Source: a virus
Strand: one strand, 5' to 3'
DNA: 38,618 nucleotides
IMG/VR virus record: IMGVR_UViG_3300025137_000004
Span: 1-38,618 of that record
The notes beneath the pieces are model-generated. The model searched no databases. It saw only the letters and a program-made list of their open reading frames with translations, and was not told where the DNA came from. This document shows positions 37,264-38,618 of the stretch, piece after piece. How positions within the stretch are numbered: the first letter of the stretch is position 1; the number at the start of each line of letters is the position of its first letter. The position numbers were made by a program, and so were the translations under genes.

Positions 37264-37602
37264 TTACCAAGGCTTTCCTTTTCCTTGAGTTGGATTTTCT
37301 TTAACGTCTATTTCGTTTGCAATTCCATCTTCTATTCCCTTAACCCCATCATCTCCAAGTTTTGTTTTTACCCATCCAACAACCGTGTCTTCATCTAGCT
37401 TATCGTATTTTACAAAACTTGATAAATCAGATGTATCTAGTCCAACTTGACCATAGTTCCTAGCAGAATATGTAACTTTTTTTCCATCTTTTGTTACTTC
37501 TTTTGAATCATTAGCATCCCAATGAACAGACGTAACTACGTTTGATTTACTATCTTTTGAAATATCGTAGTTTAATGTATTTATTGACCATTTAATTGCC
37601 AT
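37264..37602 (-). CDS. Conserved small phage protein (DUF7936-like pattern), 112 residues
   Basis: The sequence MAIKWSINTLNYDI, then VVTSVHWDANDSKEVTKDGK, then NYGQVGLDT...FVKYDKLDEDTVVGWVKTKLGDDGVKGIEDGIANEIDVKENPTQGKGKPW matches a family frequent near tail genes of marine phages (W.V..L........V..VHW.......G....S.YG.V.L.......F..YD.LTE..VLGWVK..LG.......E......I....NPT...G.PW). Its function is unknown. It follows the tail fibre gene with a GGAGTT ribosome site, so it may help fibre assembly. Confidence 0.7.
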   Translation of the reverse strand: MAIKWSINTLNYDISKDSKSNVVTSVHWDANDSKEVTKDGKKVTYSARNYGQVGLDTSDLSSFVKYDKLDEDTVVGWVKTKLGDDGVKGIEDGIANEIDVKENPTQGKGKPW

Positions 37603-37629
37603 TTTTTAACTCCTGTTGTATTTAATTCT

Positions 37630-38618
37630 TTACGCATTTTCTAAGGCTTCTACTTTTGCTGATAGTTCTTGTATAGCTTTTACAAGTGTAGGAATTATAG
37701 CACCATCGTTCATCATTTGATATTTTGGTTTTCCTTCTTCATCAACTCCATCTTTTTCGTATTGCACAGCTTTTGCAATAACCCCTTGAAGTTCGTGGGC
37801 TATGAATCCCTCTCTTTCAATAGTAGGAGATTTTTTAAAATTATATTTTCTTGGTTTTAAAGCATTAACTCTTGCTAAAGCATCTACATCTAAATCTTCA
37901 ATATTTTCTTTTAATCTATAGTCTGAACTATAAACATAAGTTTGGTCTGTTCTTAATTCAGCAACAGTTGAACCATCATCCTGAATTATTATAACTTCAC
38001 CACTTCCGCCTGTTCTATTAAAACAACCTGCTATACCATCAGCGTTTTTAACGGTAAATTTATTACTTGGGTCATTGTCTCCCACTCCCACAAATCCTGA
38101 AGATGCAATACGCATTTTTTCACTAAGAGAGCTACCATTATGTGTATAAAACAATAAATTTGAAGATGTTTCACCTGAAGCTCTGTCTGCTTGTATAATT
38201 GCAACATTGTTTGAATGGTCATAAAAATAAATACCACCAGTACCTACGCTATTTGCATTACTATGCCCTTGTAATTGCAAAACAGCAAAATTATTATTAC
38301 TTCCATGATTTACTGAAGATATGCAAAGCTGTCCTCTTTCATTGCCAAAATCATTAGCTAATGAAGTACCTTTAATTATAAGCTCACCATCAGATAGAAT
38401 ACGCATTCTTTCAGCAGTATTTGTTGTAAATGTCATAGCGTTTGCACCGTGGTCGTAAACTATTTTTCCAATATCAGTAGCGCCAGCATCACCAAATGAT
38501 ATAATATTATTATAACCTCCCGTTGCTAATAAACCAATTCCACCATCTGCTCCTCCACTTGAAACTTGCAATTTGTGAGCAGGACTTGTAGTTCCTATAC
38601 CTACTCGTTGATTAGCAT
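37630..38618 (-). CDS. Tail fibre with S74 chaperone, C-terminal part (split by contig ends)
   Basis: This is the second part of the 464-residue fibre that begins at 505. Only 37630-38519 is unique; the last 99 bases repeat the left end. The beta-rich shaft continues to about residue 360. It is followed by an S74 intramolecular chaperone: YSSDYRLKENI (catalytic-type Ser-Asp at about 367-368, with Arg and Lys), ARVNALKPRKYNFK, EREGFIAHELQGVI and the C-terminal helix AIIPTLVKAIQELSAKVEAL. The chaperone trimerises, cuts itself off at the serine and leaves a mature fibre. A TTG at 38571 could start an internal product but has no support. Confidence 0.85.
   Translation of the reverse strand, partial: ANQRVGIGTTSPAHKLQVSSGGADGGIGLLATGGYNNIISFGDAGATDIGKIVYDHGANAMTFTTNTAERMRILSDGELIIKGTSLANDFGNERGQLCISSVNHGSNNNFAVLQLQGHSNANSVGTGGIYFYDHSNNVAIIQADRASGETSSNLLFYTHNGSSLSEKMRIASSGFVGVGDNDPSNKFTVKNADGIAGCFNRTGGSGEVIIIQDDGSTVAELRTDQTYVYSSDYRLKENIEDLDVDALARVNALKPRKYNFKKSPTIEREGFIAHELQGVIAKAVQYEKDGVDEEGKPKYQMMNDGAIIPTLVKAIQELSAKVEALENA
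38520..38618. repeat. Terminal identical repeat, right copy (contig overlap)
   Basis: Identical to bases 1-99. See the left copy. Removing one copy gives the 38,519-bp circular unit. Confidence 0.95.

Noticed and set aside
37669-37860. Plus-strand frame inside the S74 chaperone gene
   Set aside because: It is a shadow of the conserved chaperone domain on the opposite strand, with no ribosome site and no family resemblance.

Overview
The window reads as one complete genome of a small tailed phage, probably a marine podovirus-like phage. It is AT-rich, with tightly packed genes, short intergenic gaps and strong AAGGAG-type ribosome sites. The first 99 bases and the last 99 bases are identical. 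One tail-fibre gene runs off the left end (codons 1-168) and continues in frame from the right end, so the molecule is circular or circularly permuted, with a unit length of 38,519 bp. There is no integrase, excisionase, DNA polymerase, helicase-primase or RNA polymerase. A lytic phage that relies on host replication and transcription is therefore the simplest reading. The host cannot be named from the sequence alone.

The genome has two arms that diverge from a control region at 22076-22504. The minus arm runs leftward from 22075, through the junction of the contig ends, to 32524. It holds a small conserved protein, terminase small and large subunits, a P22-type portal, scaffold, major capsid protein, head-tail adaptor, tail proteins, a set of probable internal or ejected virion proteins including a 1570-residue giant, and tail-fibre proteins with an S74 self-cleaving chaperone. 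After the junction come many small basic or membrane proteins, two candidate lysis membrane proteins, a metallophosphoesterase with an N-terminal helix-turn-helix, and a small lysozyme-like protein. The plus arm runs from 22505 to 32511. It starts with a very acidic 92-residue protein in its own transcription unit. Next come small early genes, a MoxR/CobS-like AAA ATPase paired with a degenerate VWA protein, a ribbon-helix-helix protein, a single-strand-annealing-like protein, a PDDEXK nuclease and a DUF1376-type replication initiator. The two arms converge at 32512-32523 over a hairpin.

Non-coding DNA is scarce and structured. The control region carries four spaced TAAACCT half-sites over a candidate late promoter, several perfect palindromes and a TATAAT box for the early arm. 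A second non-coding stretch (22784-23228) has a strong terminator, a C/A-rich segment and tandem GTTTTGG 12-mers that could be an origin. Two early intergenic regions (28861-28938 and 30243-30353) are each closed by long perfect stems and look like structured RNAs.

The most unusual global feature is the palindrome GCTAGC. It occurs about 43 times by hand count, roughly half of them as TGCTAGCA, where only about three copies are expected from base composition. It behaves like a highly iterated palindrome. The best candidates for a new system are this palindrome, the AAA-VWA pair, the two closed-stem RNAs and the block of small lysine-rich proteins.
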